Shown piece after piece: positions 20,230-21,764 of a stretch of DNA of 21,764 nt; position 1 is the first letter of the stretch, and each line of letters starts with the position of its first letter. Source of the DNA: CAYXGZ01 sp964464755. Lineage in GTDB: Bacteria; Planctomycetota; MHYJ01; JACPRB01. The translations under genes and the position numbers were made by a program. A model generated the notes under the pieces. That model saw only the letters and a program-made list of their open reading frames with translations, was not told where the DNA came from and did not search any database. The stretch spans positions 1 through 21,764 of the forward strand of contig CAYXGZ010000055.1 in the NCBI GenBank assembly GCA_964464755.1, written 5' to 3'.

Positions 20230-21764
20230 CACGCCGGCACCGCCTTCGGCTCGGCCCTCCGCAGCGCCAGCACGGCCTCGACGACGAGCAGGCCCGCGAG
20301 CGCCAGCAGCACCGAGGCCACCGCGCCGTTGGCCAGCGAGATCCACGGCACCGAGCCGTCCGGGCCCTTCGGCGCCCGCAGGCCCTCGTAGGCCAGCCGG
20401 CCGAGCGCCCAGACCGTGATCGTCATCACGAACGCCATCGGCAGGGCCGTGATCCACCAGGCCCGCCCCGTGCGCTTCAGCCAGACGCTGATGCCGAGCA
20501 GCGTCAGCGCCGCCAGGAGCTGGTTCGAGGCCCCGAAGAGCACCCAGAACTTCGTCCACGAGCCCTTGCCCGCCGCCAGCACGAGCAGCAGCGGCACGCC
20601 CGCCGTCGCCACCGTCGCCAGCAGCGCCGAGAGCCGCGACCTCGTGCCGAAGAGCTCCTGGAGGATGTATCGCCCGAGCCGCGTCGCGACGTCGAGCGTG
20701 TCGAACACGAACGTCGAGAACGCCATCGACCCGAAGACGACGGCGAAGAGGAGGTTCTCCCTGCCGATGAGCGACGTGAGGTAGAGGCCGATGCCCTGGC
20801 CGTAGGTCGAGCCCGCCGGCCCCGAGGGCTTCGCGACGATCATCACCGTCGAGAGCGCGACGAGGGCGACGAAGCCCTCGAGGAGCATCGCGCCGAAGCC
20901 GACCGGCCGGCAGTGCGACTCCTTCGAGATCTGCTTCGAGGTCGTCCCGCTGCAGACCAGGCCGTGGAAGCCGCTGCAGGCCCCGCAGGCGATCGTCACG
21001 AAGAGGAAGGGGAAGAGCGCGCCGGTCGGCCCGCCCGCGTCCGCGCCCTTGAACATCGGCTGCTTGATCTCGTGCCCGCCGAAGAAGAGGCCGACCGTGC
21101 CGACGATCAGGACGAGGTAGAGCACGAAGCCGCCGAGGTAGCCACGCGGCTGCAGGAGCAGCCAGACCGGCAGCATCGAGGCGACGACGCAGTACCCGAG
21201 GATGATCGCGCCCCAGAGCTTCTGCGGCTCGGCGATCGGCAGCACGAGCCACGTCGAGCACTTCGTGCCCAGCCACACGACGGCGAGCGTCGCGGGCACG
21301 AAGACGATCGTCAGCAGCCAGAGCGGGGGGTTCCAGCGCTTCTGGACCAGGCCCATGATCACCGCGAGGACGAGGTACGCGGTGCTCGCGAACGCGACCG
21401 CGCCGCCCGAGTTGAAGTTCACCTTCACTCCCTCGAGCTCCTCGATCCTCCCGAGGAAGGTCCCGGCCGTGACGTCGGTGAACGCCACGATCACGTAGAC
21501 CAGGGCGATCCAGATGAAGGCCATGATCGCGACCCAGGCGCGCGGCGAGAAGTTCTGCCGGACGATCTCCGCGACCGAGGCCGCCTTGTGACGGACGCTG
21601 GCGACGAGCGCGGCGAAGTCGTGCACGGCGCCGACGAAGACGACGCCGAGGCCGATCCAGAGCAGGCAGGGCAGCCAGCCGAACTGGGTGCAGGCGAGGA
21701 TGGGCCCGACGATCGGCCCCGCGGCGGCGATCGCGCTGAAGTGCTGGCCGAGCAGGTAGAAGGG
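20229..21764 (-). CDS. cstA: CstA family peptide/pyruvate transporter (carbon starvation protein A), 5' end outside window
   Basis: 511 residues are visible, starting mid-protein at the window edge (PFYLLGQHFSAIAAAGPIVG, a CstA-typical segment); the GTG at 21626 is internal, not the start. Family features: ACGACSGFHGLVCSGTTSKQI, FGSMAFSTFVFDTLDVATRLGRYILQELFG and WVLFGASNQLLAALTLL. Many hydrophobic helices are visible, consistent with a large inner-membrane transporter. CstA proteins import peptides or pyruvate, usually induced on carbon limitation in E. coli; regulation here lies outside the window. The stop overlaps the start of the small membrane protein by 1 nt. The N-terminal part (probably 50-100 residues) is missing because of the window edge, not from decay. 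Confidence 0.94.
   Translation of the reverse strand, partial: PFYLLGQHFSAIAAAGPIVGPILACTQFGWLPCLLWIGLGVVFVGAVHDFAALVASVRHKAASVAEIVRQNFSPRAWVAIMAFIWIALVYVIVAFTDVTAGTFLGRIEELEGVKVNFNSGGAVAFASTAYLVLAVIMGLVQKRWNPPLWLLTIVFVPATLAVVWLGTKCSTWLVLPIAEPQKLWGAIILGYCVVASMLPVWLLLQPRGYLGGFVLYLVLIVGTVGLFFGGHEIKQPMFKGADAGGPTGALFPFLFVTIACGACSGFHGLVCSGTTSKQISKESHCRPVGFGAMLLEGFVALVALSTVMIVAKPSGPAGSTYGQGIGLYLTSLIGRENLLFAVVFGSMAFSTFVFDTLDVATRLGRYILQELFGTRSRLSALLATVATAGVPLLLVLAAGKGSWTKFWVLFGASNQLLAALTLLGISVWLKRTGRAWWITALPMAFVMTITVWALGRLAYEGLRAPKGPDGSVPWISLANGAVASVLLALAGLLVVEAVLALRRAEPKAVPA

Noticed and set aside
21624..21626. GTG at 21626 as the cstA start
   Set aside because: The frame continues upstream to the window edge with CstA-like sequence (LLGQHFSAIAAAGPIVGPIL), so the gene is cut by the window, not started here.

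Overview
The window is uniformly GC-rich (roughly 70% or more by eye), and almost every codon ends in G or C, so long spurious reading frames appear on every strand. The mix of genes suggests a GC-rich environmental bacterium, most likely a planctomycete. The mix includes short secreted or lipid-anchored proteins of unknown role, a SUMF1-fold lipoprotein, an M61 metallopeptidase, a Hanks-type kinase with CxxC clusters, PD40-type beta-propeller lipoproteins, isoprenoid synthesis by the MEP route and CstA. The phylum is an inference from gene content only; there is no rRNA or other marker to prove it.

Layout. 3-638 (+): C-terminal end of an N6-adenine DNA methyltransferase that starts outside the window. 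689-4220 (+): a tight three-gene run of SUMF1-fold lipoprotein, M61 peptidase with PDZ domain, and a propeller-like protein. 4221-4694 (-): a GAF-like protein whose stop codon abuts that of its neighbour. 4815-6430 (+): a secreted protein with two PrcB-like repeats, an 83-residue unknown, and an ICMT/PEMT-type membrane methyltransferase. 6440-7198 (-): a HEAT-repeat secreted protein. 7324-8322 (+) and 8234-9724 (-): two transporters (EamA and a DHA2-type MFS) whose 3' ends overlap by 89 bp. 9732-10081: a gene-free 350-bp structured element with about 34-bp terminal inverted repeats and CTAG at both outer ends, read here as a MITE- or REP-like non-autonomous element. 14073-10078 (-): three tandem paralogous seven-bladed propeller lipoproteins in one operon. 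16628-14112 (-): nadE and nadK, giving NAD and then NADP. 16629-16814: a divergent regulatory region with an AT-rich promoter core. 16815-19952 (+): protein kinase with zinc-ribbon-like tail, ispF, cysS. 21764-19939 (-): cstA (5' end outside the window) and a small two-helix membrane protein overlapping its stop.

How it works together. Housekeeping functions (NAD/NADP synthesis, MEP pathway, Cys-tRNA charging, carbon-starvation transport) are interleaved with exported proteins of unknown role. Regulatory reading: a TATACT-like hexamer recurs just upstream of starts. In four cases it ends only 6-9 nt before the start codon, which predicts leaderless mRNAs. In two others it lies 23-24 nt upstream, and those genes carry a Shine-Dalgarno sequence.

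The two most distinctive items are the 350-bp inverted-repeat element, which ends 8 bp from the MFS start codon and contains the stop codon of the last propeller gene, and the triplicated propeller lipoprotein operon. No tRNA, rRNA, CRISPR array, integrase or transposase gene was seen.
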